Positions 40,133 through 49,235 of a stretch of DNA of 64,000 bases are shown one piece after another. The notes under the pieces were generated by a model, which searched no databases, was not told the origin of the DNA, and saw only the letters and a list, made by a program, of their open reading frames with translations. Both the position numbers and the translations under genes were made by a program. Every line of letters starts with the position of its first letter. Position 1 is the first letter of the stretch. The DNA is taken from NCBI RefSeq assembly GCF_003010955.1, contig NZ_PGGO01000020.1, forward strand, positions 39,693 through 103,692, in the 5' to 3' direction. The DNA comes from Phyllobacterium brassicacearum (lineage in GTDB: Bacteria; Pseudomonadota; Alphaproteobacteria; Rhizobiales; Rhizobiaceae).

Positions 40133-40147
40133 GAACATATCATGAAC
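40133..40147 (+). promoter_or_regulatory. LexA box of the imuA-imuB-dnaE2 cassette
   Basis: GAAC (40133-40136), 7 bases, GAAC (40144-40147) is a perfect alphaproteobacterial SOS box, the reverse complement of GTTC-N7-GTTC. It lies 18 bases before the imuA start codon, where LexA would block transcription. Confidence 0.88.
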
Positions 40148-40164
40148 AGCCAAGGACTACCGTA

Positions 40165-40950
40165 GTGACAATCGTCGATCTTGCGGCGTTGCGGCGCGAC
40201 ATCGCGTCCATCAGCGAGCAGAATGCGCAAGCGGCGCAGCGCTCTTCCTTTGACTTCGGCGATAAGGCAGTTGACCGCGTTTTTCGCGACGGCCTGCAGC
40301 GTGGAGCCGTGCATGAAATCTTCGCTGACGAAGCAGGTGATGCAGGTGCTGCAACAGGATTCGTCATTGCCTTGGCGCTCCGTGCATCTTCGGATTATAG
40401 CCCGATTTTATGGCTGGAAGAGGATTTTACCGCTCTGGAGCACGGTTTTCCTTACGCACCCGGGCTGCAGAATATCGGTCTGGATCCCCAGCGTCTGGTC
40501 ATTATACGCTGCGCCTCACCGCAGGATGTCTTGAAGGCAGCATCCGACAGTCTCGGCATTCGCAGTACAGGCGCGGTCATCATCGCACCATGGAGCAATC
40601 CTAAGTGCCTAGACCTGACTGCTTCGCGCAAATTGCTGCTGACGGCGCAACAGACGGATGTGCCCGCCTTCCTACTGCGGCTTGGCGCCAGCCAGGGTGA
40701 AAACGCAGCTGTAACGCGCTGGCTGATCCGTGCTTCCCCTTCGCAATCAAGTGGCGCCAATGCACAGGGACATCCCATGTTTGACGCCACGCTTATCCGG
40801 AACCGTCAAGGCATGACAGGCCATTGGACCCTGCAATGGGAGAGTGATTATCATGTTTTCAGACAGATCGAACCGGTTTCTGGCGCTGTGGTTTCCACAC
40901 CTGCCCACCGACCGCCTCAAACGGGAAAATCCCGAGCGCGGCCGTACTGA
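40165..40950 (+). CDS. imuA: Mutasome accessory protein ImuA
   Basis: The 261-residue protein is a RecA/SulA-like ImuA: GAVHEIFADEAGDAGAATGFV near the N-terminus and LKAASDSLGIRSTGAVIIAPW in the core. With ImuB and DnaE2 it carries out damage-induced mutagenesis. The GTG at 40165 is chosen because AAGGAC precedes it and it lies directly behind the LexA box; the frame is open to 40102. Its 3' end overlaps imuB by about 98 bases. Confidence 0.9.
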   Translation: MTIVDLAALRRDIASISEQNAQAAQRSSFDFGDKAVDRVFRDGLQRGAVHEIFADEAGDAGAATGFVIALALRASSDYSPILWLEEDFTALEHGFPYAPGLQNIGLDPQRLVIIRCASPQDVLKAASDSLGIRSTGAVIIAPWSNPKCLDLTASRKLLLTAQQTDVPAFLLRLGASQGENAAVTRWLIRASPSQSSGANAQGHPMFDATLIRNRQGMTGHWTLQWESDYHVFRQIEPVSGAVVSTPAHRPPQTGKSRARPY

Positions 40951-42409
40951 TCAGCACCTTATCGTGGTGGACAAGCTTGCCAATGCCCTGCGATTGACTG
41001 CTGTCGATGAACGGGCGGCAAAGGCAGGTTTACATTTTGGCATGGCCCTGACCGATGCGAGAGCGCAATTCGAGCATCTGGATATCGCTTTCGCTTCGTC
41101 GCGCAAGGATAAGCTGCTGCTTGACCGATTAGCCGACTGGTGCGACCGCTACACACCGCTTGTCGCATTTGATGAGCCACATGGCCTTCTTCTTGATATG
41201 ACCGGCTGTATTCATCTTTTTGGAGATGAACCCTCTCTCGTAAAAGACATCCACAAGCGGCTGCATCAACATGGCATGATCGTCAGGAGTGCTCTTGCCT
41301 CGAATGCCGCAGCTGCCAGGGCCTTGGCCAGGTATTCGCAGGGCGGAATTGTTGGTGGGCAAGACCAGCAGCGCAGGCTGTATGGCCTGCCGCTTGTCAG
41401 CCTGGACATTGAAGAGAACCATCTCGCTGGACTAAAGCGTGCCGGATTGCGCAGCGTTGGTGATGTGGATGTCTTGCCCCGGGGCGCACTCACTGCCCGC
41501 TTTGGCACCAGACTTGTCGAGCACCTCGATGCAATGTTCGGGAGACAAAGCGAGCCGATTTCGCCACGCCGCATCATCCCGGTTTGCATGGTCGAACGCC
41601 GGATGGCCGAACCCCTTATCGCCATGGAATCCGTAGAATTGGTGTTGCAGTCTTTAGCCTGCGAACTTTTCCTGCGCCTGCAGCAAAGGGCAGAAGGTGC
41701 CCGTGAAGTCGAAGCCAGTTTCTTTCGCGCAGACGGGAATGTGCGGCGTATCAGCGTACAAACCGGGCGGCCGGTCACCGAAACGAAAACCCTCTTCCGA
41801 TTGTTGAAAGAACGACTTTCTATGCTCAGCGACCCGCTCGACGCAGGTTATGGTTTTGATCTTATCAGGCTTGCTGCAGTACGTGTCGAGAGAAGCCAGG
41901 CCATACAAAAAAGCCTCGACAACAGGGCGCAGGAAACTGAGGAAATCAACACGCTTATCGACCGGCTTTCCATACGGCTTGGCAATGCTCGGGTCCTGCG
42001 GCCGGTTGCGGTCGACACACACGTCCCTGAACGCGCAGTCTCACTCGAACCTGCCGCCAAGACAAAACACGACAATGCACTGGAATGGGCACCTGAGCAC
42101 TACCCGGTAAATCCGCCGGAGCGGCCCATCCGGTTGTTTGAGCCACCCGAGCGCATCGATGCAACCTTCGAAGTCCCCGACGCAGCGCCAGCACAATTTG
42201 TCTGGCGCAGAGTCCGCCATACCATTGTCATGGCCGAGGGTCCGGAGCGTATTGCCCCCGAATGGTGGCGCGAGCATTCAGGAGCATTGACACGGGATTA
42301 CTACCGGCTTGAGGACACGACCGGGAAGCGCTTCTGGGTTTTCCGGGAAGGATTGCACGAGCGCGGCAATCCTAATCCTCGATGGTACCTGCATGGGCTC
42401 TTTGCGTGA
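40853..42409 (+). CDS. imuB: Y-family polymerase-like mutasome protein ImuB
   Basis: The 518-residue protein has the Y-family polymerase fold (FLALWFPHLPTDRLKRENP, FDEPHGLLLDMTGCIHLFGDE) with a C-terminal ImuB extension (about 400-518) used for protein contacts. In characterised systems ImuB is catalytically dead and bridges DnaE2 to the beta clamp. ATG 40853 has GGGAGAG at 8 bases. It overlaps imuA and ends 5 bases before dnaE2, so the operon is tightly packed. Confidence 0.93.
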   Translation: MFSDRSNRFLALWFPHLPTDRLKRENPERGRTDQHLIVVDKLANALRLTAVDERAAKAGLHFGMALTDARAQFEHLDIAFASSRKDKLLLDRLADWCDRYTPLVAFDEPHGLLLDMTGCIHLFGDEPSLVKDIHKRLHQHGMIVRSALASNAAAARALARYSQGGIVGGQDQQRRLYGLPLVSLDIEENHLAGLKRAGLRSVGDVDVLPRGALTARFGTRLVEHLDAMFGRQSEPISPRRIIPVCMVERRMAEPLIAMESVELVLQSLACELFLRLQQRAEGAREVEASFFRADGNVRRISVQTGRPVTETKTLFRLLKERLSMLSDPLDAGYGFDLIRLAAVRVERSQAIQKSLDNRAQETEEINTLIDRLSIRLGNARVLRPVAVDTHVPERAVSLEPAAKTKHDNALEWAPEHYPVNPPERPIRLFEPPERIDATFEVPDAAPAQFVWRRVRHTIVMAEGPERIAPEWWREHSGALTRDYYRLEDTTGKRFWVFREGLHERGNPNPRWYLHGLFA

Positions 42410-42414
42410 TCTTA

Positions 42415-45400
42415 ATGCCTGACTACACCGAACTTGCCATCACCAGCAATTTTTCCTTTCTGGAGGGTGCATCTCATCCGGAAGAACTGGTTAAGACTGC
42501 CGCTATACTCGGTCTTGCTGGCATTGGCATAGCTGACCGCAACACTCTTGCAGGCGTGGTACGAGCCTATACAGCACATAAGGAAATTACAGAAAAATCA
42601 GAGATTGGACTGAACCTTTTCATAGGATGCAGGCTGGTGTTCATCGACGACACACCTGATCTTCTGGTCTATCCACGCGATCGCTCTGCCTATGGTCAGC
42701 TTTGCCGTCTTTTGAGCGAGGGCAAGACTCGTGCTGGGGTCAAGGGCGAGTGTCATCTGCTGTTTGAAGATTTCTTCTTCCGTGCCAAGGATTTTCAAAT
42801 CGCAGTTATTCCTCCTGCCAACCCGGATGAAAAACTGACCGTACATCTCAAAAAACTCAACATGGCAGCACCGGGTTCCGTCTGGCTTGGTCTTGCCATG
42901 ACGCATCTGGGCGCTGACAGACGGCGTGGCGAACGGCTTGCACGCATTGCAAATGAAGCCAATGTTCCCCTGCTCGCACTTAATGACGTGCTTTACCACA
43001 CCGCTTCCCGTCGCCCCCTGCAGGATGTCCTCACCTGCATCCGCGAACATGTCACCATCGATAGGGCCGGACGAAGGCTGGAAAAGAATGCGGAACGGCA
43101 TATGAAGGCGCCGGGTGAAATGCATCGCCTCTTCCGGCATTTTCCCGCAGCTCTGATGGAAACCCGACGCTTTGTCGAGCCGATCAACTTTTCCCTTGAT
43201 CAACTGAAATACGATTATCCCGATGAGCCGGTGCCTCCCGGCAAGACACCGCAACAGCATCTGATTGATGAGACCTGGAAAGGTGCAGCTAAGCGTTACC
43301 CCGAAGGCATTCCTGGCAAGGTGCGTGAGCTTTTGGAAAAGGAGCTGACTTTAATAGATACGCTCAAATACGCACCCTATTTTCTGACGGTCTACGACAT
43401 CGTCACACATGCCCGCTCGCTCAATATTCTGTGCCAGGGGCGTGGTTCGTCGGCAAATTCCGCGGTCTGTTATTGCCTTGGCATCACGGCCGTCGATCCG
43501 GTCAGGATCAATCTGTTGTTCGAGCGTTTTCTCTCGGCCGAACGCAAGGAACCCCCGGATATCGATGTCGATTTCGAGCACGAACGGCGTGAAGAAGTGA
43601 TGCAGTATGTCTATCAACGCTACAGCCGGGAACGGGCGGCTATCGTTGCCACGGTCATCAGCTATCGCCCGCGTAGCGCAATTCGCGATGTAGGCAAGGC
43701 TTTGGGACTGACCGAAGACATCACTGCTGCGCTTGCCAACACTGTCTGGGGCAGCTGGGGATCGACAGTCGAAAAACAGGAGGTTCGTCAGGCGGGGCTT
43801 GATCCCGAGAATGTCATGATACGCCGTGCCGTCAAACTGGCAACAGAACTCATCGGCTTTCCGCGTCACCTGTCCCAGCATGTCGGAGGTTTTGTCCTGA
43901 CACAGCAGCGGCTCGACGAAACTGTCCCGATAGGCCCGGCAGCCATGGCGGATCGTTCCTTCATCGAATGGAACAAGGATGACATCGATTCACTCAACAT
44001 CATGAAAGTCGATGTTCTGTCACTCGGCATGCTGACCTGCATTCGTAAAGCTTTTGACCTGATCCATCTGCATGACGGCAAGCGATATGAATTGGCCACT
44101 GTCCCGCCAGAGGACGGAAAAGTTTATGACATGCTTTGTAATGCCGATTCCCTGGGAGTTTTCCAGGTCGAAAGCCGGGCACAGATGAACATGCTGCCGC
44201 GGCTGCGGCCAAGAAGTTTTTACGACCTGGTGATCGAAGTCGCCATTGTCCGCCCGGGCCCCATTCAGGGAGACATGGTCCATCCTTACCTGCGGCGTCG
44301 CAATAAAATAGAGGAAGTCCATTATCCATCCCCCTCCCCGGATAAGGGAGATAAGGATGAATTGCGCAATGTCCTTGAAAAGACGCTTGGTGTTCCCCTG
44401 TTTCAGGAACAGGCAATGCGTATCGCCATCGAAGCGGCAAGGTTTACCCCTGATGAAGCCAATAAATTGCGCCGGGCCATGGCGACATTTCGCAATGTCG
44501 GGACGATTCACACCATGCAGGAGCAAATGGTGGAAGGCATGGTGCGTCGTGGTTACGAGCGAAGTTTTGCCGAGAATTGTTTCAACCAGATCAAGGGCTT
44601 TGGCGAATATGGATTTCCTGAAAGCCACGCCGCCAGCTTCGCCATTCTTGTCTATATTTCATCCTGGATCAAATGCTATCACCCGGCAGCCTTTGCGGCA
44701 GCACTGTTGAATTCGCAACCAATGGGCTTCTATGCCCCGGCACAGATCATCCGCGATGCGCGGGATCATGGTGTCGAAATCAGGGCCGTCGATATCAATT
44801 TCAGCGAATGGGACAACACCCTGGAGCGTGTCGATGCCACGAGGCTCGCTATGCGCCTGGGGTTTCGACAGGTCGAAGGTTTTTCAAAAGCCTGGGCGAA
44901 TGAAATCTGCGCAAGGCGCGGGAAGTGCTATGAGGGTATTGAAGAGCTGCGCCGCCTCACCCGGTTAGGAAGACGGGCCTTTGTTCTTCTCGCCGATGCC
45001 GATGCATTCCGGTCGCTTGCCATTGACCGGCGCGAAGCACTTTGGGCAGTTCGCCGTTTTCCCGATAATGAAACACTGCCTCTGTTTCAGGCTGCCGACG
45101 TCAATGAACTTGCGCAAGAAACAGAGACCAGACTGCCTGGAATGAAAATGTCGGAGCACGTGATTGCCGACTACGAATCAATGCGTTTCTCGTTGAAAGG
45201 CCACCCGATGCAATTCTTGCGCGACGTGTTCAGCGCGGAAAATGTCTCAACCTGCAGACAGGCTAATAGCTTGGGAAACAATACGCGGGTAAAACTCGCT
45301 GGCGTAATCACGGTTCGCCAGAGACCTGGAAGCGCCAGCGGTGTTGTCTTCATGACAATTGAAGATGAGACCGGAATTGCCAATATCATCATCTGGCCGA

Positions 45401-45663
45401 AACTGATGAAAGCCTACCGTAAGGAGGTGATGGGCTCACGCCTGATCCTGATTGAAGGAACAGCTCAGAGCGCCGACAATGTCGTGCATGTGGTGGCTAG
45501 AAAACTTTTCGACCGCACAGGCGATCTCTACAGTCTTTCCGAGCAGCGTCCCGCATTGCCCGTGTCACGCAGTGATGAAGTTGTCCATCCTGTTTCGAAT
45601 GAGCAAAGAGGCACCCATCCGCGCAAGGTGCGTATTCTGCCAAAATCGAGGGATTTTCACTGA
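42415..45663 (+). CDS. dnaE2: Error-prone DNA polymerase DnaE2
   Basis: The 1082-residue C-family polymerase has an N-terminal PHP domain (YTELAITSNFSFLEGASHPEE), the palm motif PPDIDVDFEHERREEVMQYV, the fingers region QQAMRI/LRRAMATF and an OB-fold region near the C-terminus (VKLAGVITVRQRPGSA). It performs translesion synthesis under SOS control as ImuC. It is the third gene behind the LexA box. Its ATG lies 5 bases beyond the imuB stop. Confidence 0.95.
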   Translation: MPDYTELAITSNFSFLEGASHPEELVKTAAILGLAGIGIADRNTLAGVVRAYTAHKEITEKSEIGLNLFIGCRLVFIDDTPDLLVYPRDRSAYGQLCRLLSEGKTRAGVKGECHLLFEDFFFRAKDFQIAVIPPANPDEKLTVHLKKLNMAAPGSVWLGLAMTHLGADRRRGERLARIANEANVPLLALNDVLYHTASRRPLQDVLTCIREHVTIDRAGRRLEKNAERHMKAPGEMHRLFRHFPAALMETRRFVEPINFSLDQLKYDYPDEPVPPGKTPQQHLIDETWKGAAKRYPEGIPGKVRELLEKELTLIDTLKYAPYFLTVYDIVTHARSLNILCQGRGSSANSAVCYCLGITAVDPVRINLLFERFLSAERKEPPDIDVDFEHERREEVMQYVYQRYSRERAAIVATVISYRPRSAIRDVGKALGLTEDITAALANTVWGSWGSTVEKQEVRQAGLDPENVMIRRAVKLATELIGFPRHLSQHVGGFVLTQQRLDETVPIGPAAMADRSFIEWNKDDIDSLNIMKVDVLSLGMLTCIRKAFDLIHLHDGKRYELATVPPEDGKVYDMLCNADSLGVFQVESRAQMNMLPRLRPRSFYDLVIEVAIVRPGPIQGDMVHPYLRRRNKIEEVHYPSPSPDKGDKDELRNVLEKTLGVPLFQEQAMRIAIEAARFTPDEANKLRRAMATFRNVGTIHTMQEQMVEGMVRRGYERSFAENCFNQIKGFGEYGFPESHAASFAILVYISSWIKCYHPAAFAAALLNSQPMGFYAPAQIIRDARDHGVEIRAVDINFSEWDNTLERVDATRLAMRLGFRQVEGFSKAWANEICARRGKCYEGIEELRRLTRLGRRAFVLLADADAFRSLAIDRREALWAVRRFPDNETLPLFQAADVNELAQETETRLPGMKMSEHVIADYESMRFSLKGHPMQFLRDVFSAENVSTCRQANSLGNNTRVKLAGVITVRQRPGSASGVVFMTIEDETGIANIIIWPKLMKAYRKEVMGSRLILIEGTAQSADNVVHVVARKLFDRTGDLYSLSEQRPALPVSRSDEVVHPVSNEQRGTHPRKVRILPKSRDFH

Positions 45664-45668
45664 AAGGT

Positions 45669-45911
45669 TCAAGCCTGTCTGCTCTCCTTGGCCATTGCGG
45701 CCCTGTCGATAGCCGTGATCATGCAGATTTCAAGATCACCCAGACCATCCTTGATCTCGGACACCGAAATACCGGCAGCTTCGGCATCGGCGAAGCATTT
45801 TGCGGCCAATTGTTTTGGCCGGCGGTCATGATGTGCCATGTCCGCCGGGCGGCTGGCATCAACATTTGCCGAGATCCAATTATTGACGAAGTCGATCGCT
45901 CTTTGGCTCAT
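45669..45911 (-). CDS. DUF768 small protein
   Basis: An 80-residue protein, MSQRAIDFVNNWISANVDA at the start and KQLAAKCFADAEAAGISVSEI in the middle, matching the DUF768 family of Rhizobiales, whose function is unknown. AAGGAGG lies 6 bases before ATG 45911; the frame is open to 46016. It faces dnaE2, with 5 bases between the stops. An EcfG-type promoter lies 380 bases upstream on the same strand and could feed it. Confidence 0.75.
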   Translation of the reverse strand: MSQRAIDFVNNWISANVDASRPADMAHHDRRPKQLAAKCFADAEAAGISVSEIKDGLGDLEICMITAIDRAAMAKESRQA

Positions 45912-46214
45912 ATGTTCCTCCTTGGCACAGCCAATTTCCCGAACAAAACTTTCGGAAGGGGAGAAGGTTGCGAAAATCGCCCTATCAAACGCGGAGGATA
46001 TGCCGTTATCAGTCATATATCCAGTGGCACCGCATGCCGGAAAAGGCAGCCGGCCACAAAATAGCCGGCTGGTTTCAATGACTCAAAACAATCAAGCCAT
46101 CGATAGACTCCCTCATGCGTTCTCTTACCAGAGCCTAACGGTCGGTTTTTCGTTTCGTTCCACCGAAGAGGTCAGTCATAACATACTGAAAAATCTTCAA
46201 ATCAGAATCCCATA

Positions 46215-46283
46215 CAAATAGCCCGGCGCCCACGGGGGAACAGGCACCGGGCCTTATGCGGCTGATCACACTTCGATCAGCTA
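46215..46283 (-). ncRNA. Candidate stress-induced small RNA
   Basis: Downstream of a perfect EcfG promoter (46290-46314, minus) and outside any gene lie two stems in about 70 bases: GCTGATC/GATCAGC (46281-46261) and a 10-bp stem GCCCGGTGCC/GGCGCCGGGC (46252-46221) with a 12-base loop holding CCCCC. TATTTGT follows, a poor U-tail. The C-rich loop could pair with Shine-Dalgarno sequences. Equally the transcript could be a long leader of the DUF768 gene. Confidence 0.4.
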
Positions 46284-46289
46284 ACAGAA

Positions 46290-46314
46290 AACGTCACAGG
46301 TTCGTCTTGGTTCC
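46290..46314 (-). promoter_or_regulatory. EcfG-type promoter (GGAAC-N16-CGTT)
   Basis: On the minus strand GGAAC (46314-46310), exactly 16 bases, CGTT (46293-46290). No coding start lies within 370 bases downstream. It matches four other perfect sites around the ecfG locus. Confidence 0.7.
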
Positions 46315-46347
46315 GAGAAAGCGAGACGCGTTCTTAAAATGTTCCCC

Positions 46348-48315
46348 TCAGCCGCAAACATGCTCGATCGCAGCCTCGATCGACGTGGCAAAATGACAAT
46401 TGCGCGTGGAGCCGACAATTTTCTCGCCATCGACCTTGTTTGCATCATCTCCCCAGAAGCCAACGATGATTTTGATACGCGCATTGCGCCGCCTAATCCG
46501 GCGCACTAGGTAGCGCGCGTGAGCGATAGAAGAGATATTGAGATAGCTCACATAAATCGCGCTGACACCCGCGAAATCGATCTTGTTGATATTGGCCGCT
46601 TCGAGCTCATCATGGGTTATATCGTCAACTTCGAAATCTTCGCGTTCAAGTATATCTCCGACGATCACGGCAGCCGCATCGTCAAGATTGCCACGCCCGC
46701 CGGCCGAGATGATCCTATGCTGGCTCTCTGCCTTTGGCTTCCTGCGTGCCGTGTCACGCTTGTCGACCTTGTCTGTTTCTGTCTCTTCCTCGTCCACCTC
46801 GTCATGATGGTCGGAAAGGTTCTCGACCAGCAAGATCATGCTTTGCGCAACCCGGCCCCGGCGCGAGGCATCGAGGACGCCTCTCCCTCTGTCATGTTCC
46901 GCAAGGAAGAGCGCTGGCATCGCAACAGAGGCGTAGTAATCGATGATTGTCGACGACTGTAGATATTCTTCAGCCTTCTCAGTCGCCTCATCGGGGTCGC
47001 CCGACAGGAGCCGCTGATAAAGTTGTTGAGGCGGTAACAGGACCGGCTCGTTGCCAAGCAGAACATCGAGGAATTCGAACTTCGGTACATGCCTGCCCAA
47101 GACGACAAGGCACACAGTCAGGGGCGTCGATAGGATCAGTCCGATTGGCCCCCAGATCCACGTCCAGACAATCGCTGCCATCAGGATGGCGACCGGCGAG
47201 AGGCCAGTCCTGGAGCCGTAGAGCAAAGGCTCCATGACGTTGCTGCTGATCAACTCGAGCACGATAAACAGTGTTGCTGTCCACACCAGCAGCATCCATC
47301 CCGGATCGACTGCAAGTGACAAAATGAGCGGAAAGGCGGCGGCAATGATCGGGCCAATATAGGGAACGAAACGCAGCACGATCGCCAGAAGGCCCCATAA
47401 CATTGGATTGGGTATGCCGATGAACCATAATCCGATACCGACCGGGACGCCGAAGCTGATATTGATGATCAACTGCATGAGCAGATACTGACCAACGCGC
47501 TTTCCAGCATCGTGCAAAGCTGTCGTCGTCCGGTGAATATCGCTTGCGCCAACCAGCCTGATGAAACGATCGCGCAAATCCTCCCGCCGCATCAGCATGA
47601 AAATAACCACAACGATCACGATACCGATCGTTGCCATGGGCTGGATCAATGGTCCGGCGAATGTCTGCAACAAACTTAACGGATCCGGTGGCGGGTAGCG
47701 TATCTCCACAGGAACAGGCTTGTTCGGGTCCTGCCCGCGCAAGGGCGGCACAGGCTCGCGCTGCGATTCGACGTTTTGCGGAGGTTGTCGTTGCGGATCT
47801 GTATTCGTTGCGGCATCGCTGTCAGTTGCAAACCGCTCGACTTCATCAGAACGGCCTATTTCCTCGTTGAGCCGTTTGAACATCCGGGCGCCCCGATCAA
47901 AGATACTATTGCCCGACTGGGCATCCTTGATCGTACGAATCTTGGTCTCGATATTGTATTGGTAACTAGGCAGATTTTGTGCCAGCACCGTAAGCTGGCT
48001 CACAACGATGCTGACAAAAATGAAAATCACCAGAAATGCGGTTATAACCACGCTGATGACCGCTACACTTTTCGGGACGCCGGAGCGGTAAAGCCGGGTG
48101 ACCAGCGGCGACAACGCAAAGGTCAGCAGCAGCGCCATGGCCAGGGGAACAAATATCTCGCGAGCGAAGTAGAGGGCTGCCACAACAGCAATCGCAACGA
48201 CGACTTGCGGAAACTGTGATTTGCTCGCATCCACAGAGACCGGCGTATGAATCGATTTTTGGGTTACACGCTCGACGGCGCGCGGCGACTTCCCTCCGAC
48301 ATTTTCAGAAGGCAT
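46348..48315 (-). CDS. AI-2E/PerM-family transporter with cytoplasmic extension
   Basis: The 655-residue protein has the AI-2E family membrane domain (about 30-400): helices such as ALYFAREIFVPLAMALLLTFALSPL and the motif PIIAAAFPLILSL. About 220 residues follow that are soluble and end in a fold resembling STAS or B12-binding proteins (EAANINKIDFAGVSAIYVSY). Family members export small molecules or ions. GGGGGA precedes ATG 48315. It is divergent from the stress-related small membrane genes. Confidence 0.8.
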   Translation of the reverse strand: MPSENVGGKSPRAVERVTQKSIHTPVSVDASKSQFPQVVVAIAVVAALYFAREIFVPLAMALLLTFALSPLVTRLYRSGVPKSVAVISVVITAFLVIFIFVSIVVSQLTVLAQNLPSYQYNIETKIRTIKDAQSGNSIFDRGARMFKRLNEEIGRSDEVERFATDSDAATNTDPQRQPPQNVESQREPVPPLRGQDPNKPVPVEIRYPPPDPLSLLQTFAGPLIQPMATIGIVIVVVIFMLMRREDLRDRFIRLVGASDIHRTTTALHDAGKRVGQYLLMQLIINISFGVPVGIGLWFIGIPNPMLWGLLAIVLRFVPYIGPIIAAAFPLILSLAVDPGWMLLVWTATLFIVLELISSNVMEPLLYGSRTGLSPVAILMAAIVWTWIWGPIGLILSTPLTVCLVVLGRHVPKFEFLDVLLGNEPVLLPPQQLYQRLLSGDPDEATEKAEEYLQSSTIIDYYASVAMPALFLAEHDRGRGVLDASRRGRVAQSMILLVENLSDHHDEVDEEETETDKVDKRDTARRKPKAESQHRIISAGGRGNLDDAAAVIVGDILEREDFEVDDITHDELEAANINKIDFAGVSAIYVSYLNISSIAHARYLVRRIRRRNARIKIIVGFWGDDANKVDGEKIVGSTRNCHFATSIEAAIEHVCG

Positions 48316-48369
48316 GAAAGTCCCCCGATATTAGATCCATGGATACCCGCCTCCAGTGAACGCCGGACA

Positions 48370-48460
48370 GGAACGAAGTCGGCTCAGTTTGGTTGCATCG
48401 GCTCTGCAAATCTTCACGCGCATTGCAAGCCATTGGAACCAAATCGCTCGTTTACGTGTT
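48370..48460 (+). promoter_or_regulatory. Two near-consensus EcfG promoters before the DUF3309 gene
   Basis: GGAAC (48370-48374)-N16-GGTT (48391-48394) and GGAAC (48435-48439)-N17-TGTT (48457-48460) each differ from GGAAC-N16/17-CGTT at one base of the -10. Either could serve the DUF3309 gene that starts at 48494. Confidence 0.5.
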
Positions 48461-48493
48461 TGGGCTCCAACAAGGTCCCGATGGGAGGGAGAA

Positions 48494-48652
48494 ATGCCCC
48501 TTACGACAATTCTGATCATTATCCTCATTTTGGCACTGATCGGCGTCTTCCCGACTTGGCCACATGCGAGAAATTGGGGCTATGGCCCGTCTGGATTGCT
48601 CGGCATCGTCCTTGTCGTGCTGTTGGTACTGCTATTGATGGGACGCATTTAG
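48494..48652 (+). CDS. DUF3309 small membrane protein
   Basis: A 52-residue protein with two hydrophobic helices flanking the conserved WPHARNWGYGPSG loop that defines DUF3309. Homologues are often stress-induced in alphaproteobacteria; function unknown. GGAGGGAG lies just before ATG 48494; the upstream extension to 48356 is not needed. Confidence 0.85.
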   Translation: MPLTTILIIILILALIGVFPTWPHARNWGYGPSGLLGIVLVVLLVLLLMGRI

Positions 48653-48701
48653 TCAGTTTGCCGCTCTCAGATTGGGCGGACTGAAGAAGGAGTTTTTAGA
48701 T

Positions 48702-48785
48702 ATGATGCGTGGTGTTTTGCTTTGGCTCATCGGTTTGCCGCTACCTATAATTCTCATTCTTTGGCTTTTGGGCTATCTGTCGTAA
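48702..48785 (+). CDS. Tiny hydrophobic peptide (27 residues)
   Basis: ATG ATG at 48702 opens a 27-codon frame (MMRGVLLWLIGLPLPIILIL, then WLLGYLS) ended by TAA. AAGGAG lies 10 bases upstream. It is almost all hydrophobic with one Arg, like a single-span membrane peptide. It follows DUF3309 by 49 bases and is probably co-transcribed. Support is the ribosome site, context and composition. Confidence 0.55.
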   Translation: MMRGVLLWLIGLPLPIILILWLLGYLS

Positions 48786-48832
48786 GAGTTGCGCCAGGCA
48801 GCAACTTCAACTTGCAGCTGCTCTTGCAACAT

Positions 48833-48857
48833 GGAACAAATCATTACTGCTGACGTT
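48833..48857 (+). promoter_or_regulatory. EcfG-type promoter of the DUF883 gene
   Basis: GGAAC (48833-48837), exactly 16 bases, CGTT (48854-48857), 38 bases before the ATG at 48896. This is a perfect match to the alphaproteobacterial EcfG consensus. Confidence 0.85.
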
Positions 48858-48895
48858 ACCGAGCAATATAATCCTGTTTTCTCAAGGAGTTCCCA

Positions 48896-49234
48896 ATGGC
48901 CACAGCTACTTCAAAAGTACGCAAGATCGTCGACGACGCATCAGACACTAATCCTGATTTGCAAGCGCAAGTTGCGGCGTTGAAGGAAGACATTGCCAAC
49001 ATTGCCGCGACACTCGCAAAGATCGGCAAGAATACAGCCAAGGATGCGACACGCAGCGCAGCCAGTTCCTATGAAACGGCCAAGGTTCGTAGCGAGGAAG
49101 CGCTGGATGACATTCGCTTGCAGGCACGCGAGCTCGAGGATCAGCTCGCCCAGACCGTTCGTGAGAATCCTTTGACGACTATTGCGGTCGCCGCTGGTGT
49201 AGGCTTTCTTCTGGCGTTGATTGCCCGTCGCTGA
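48896..49234 (+). CDS. DUF883 (ElaB/YqjD-like) membrane-anchored protein
   Basis: The 112-residue protein is a long helix (residues 20-90) followed by a C-terminal membrane segment (LTTIAVAAGVGFLLALIARR), the YqjD/ElaB layout. Relatives associate with ribosomes or membranes in stationary phase. A perfect EcfG promoter lies upstream. AAGGAG precedes the ATG. The next gene starts 1 base behind the stop. Confidence 0.88.
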   Translation: MATATSKVRKIVDDASDTNPDLQAQVAALKEDIANIAATLAKIGKNTAKDATRSAASSYETAKVRSEEALDDIRLQARELEDQLAQTVRENPLTTIAVAAGVGFLLALIARR

Positions 49235-49235
49235 C

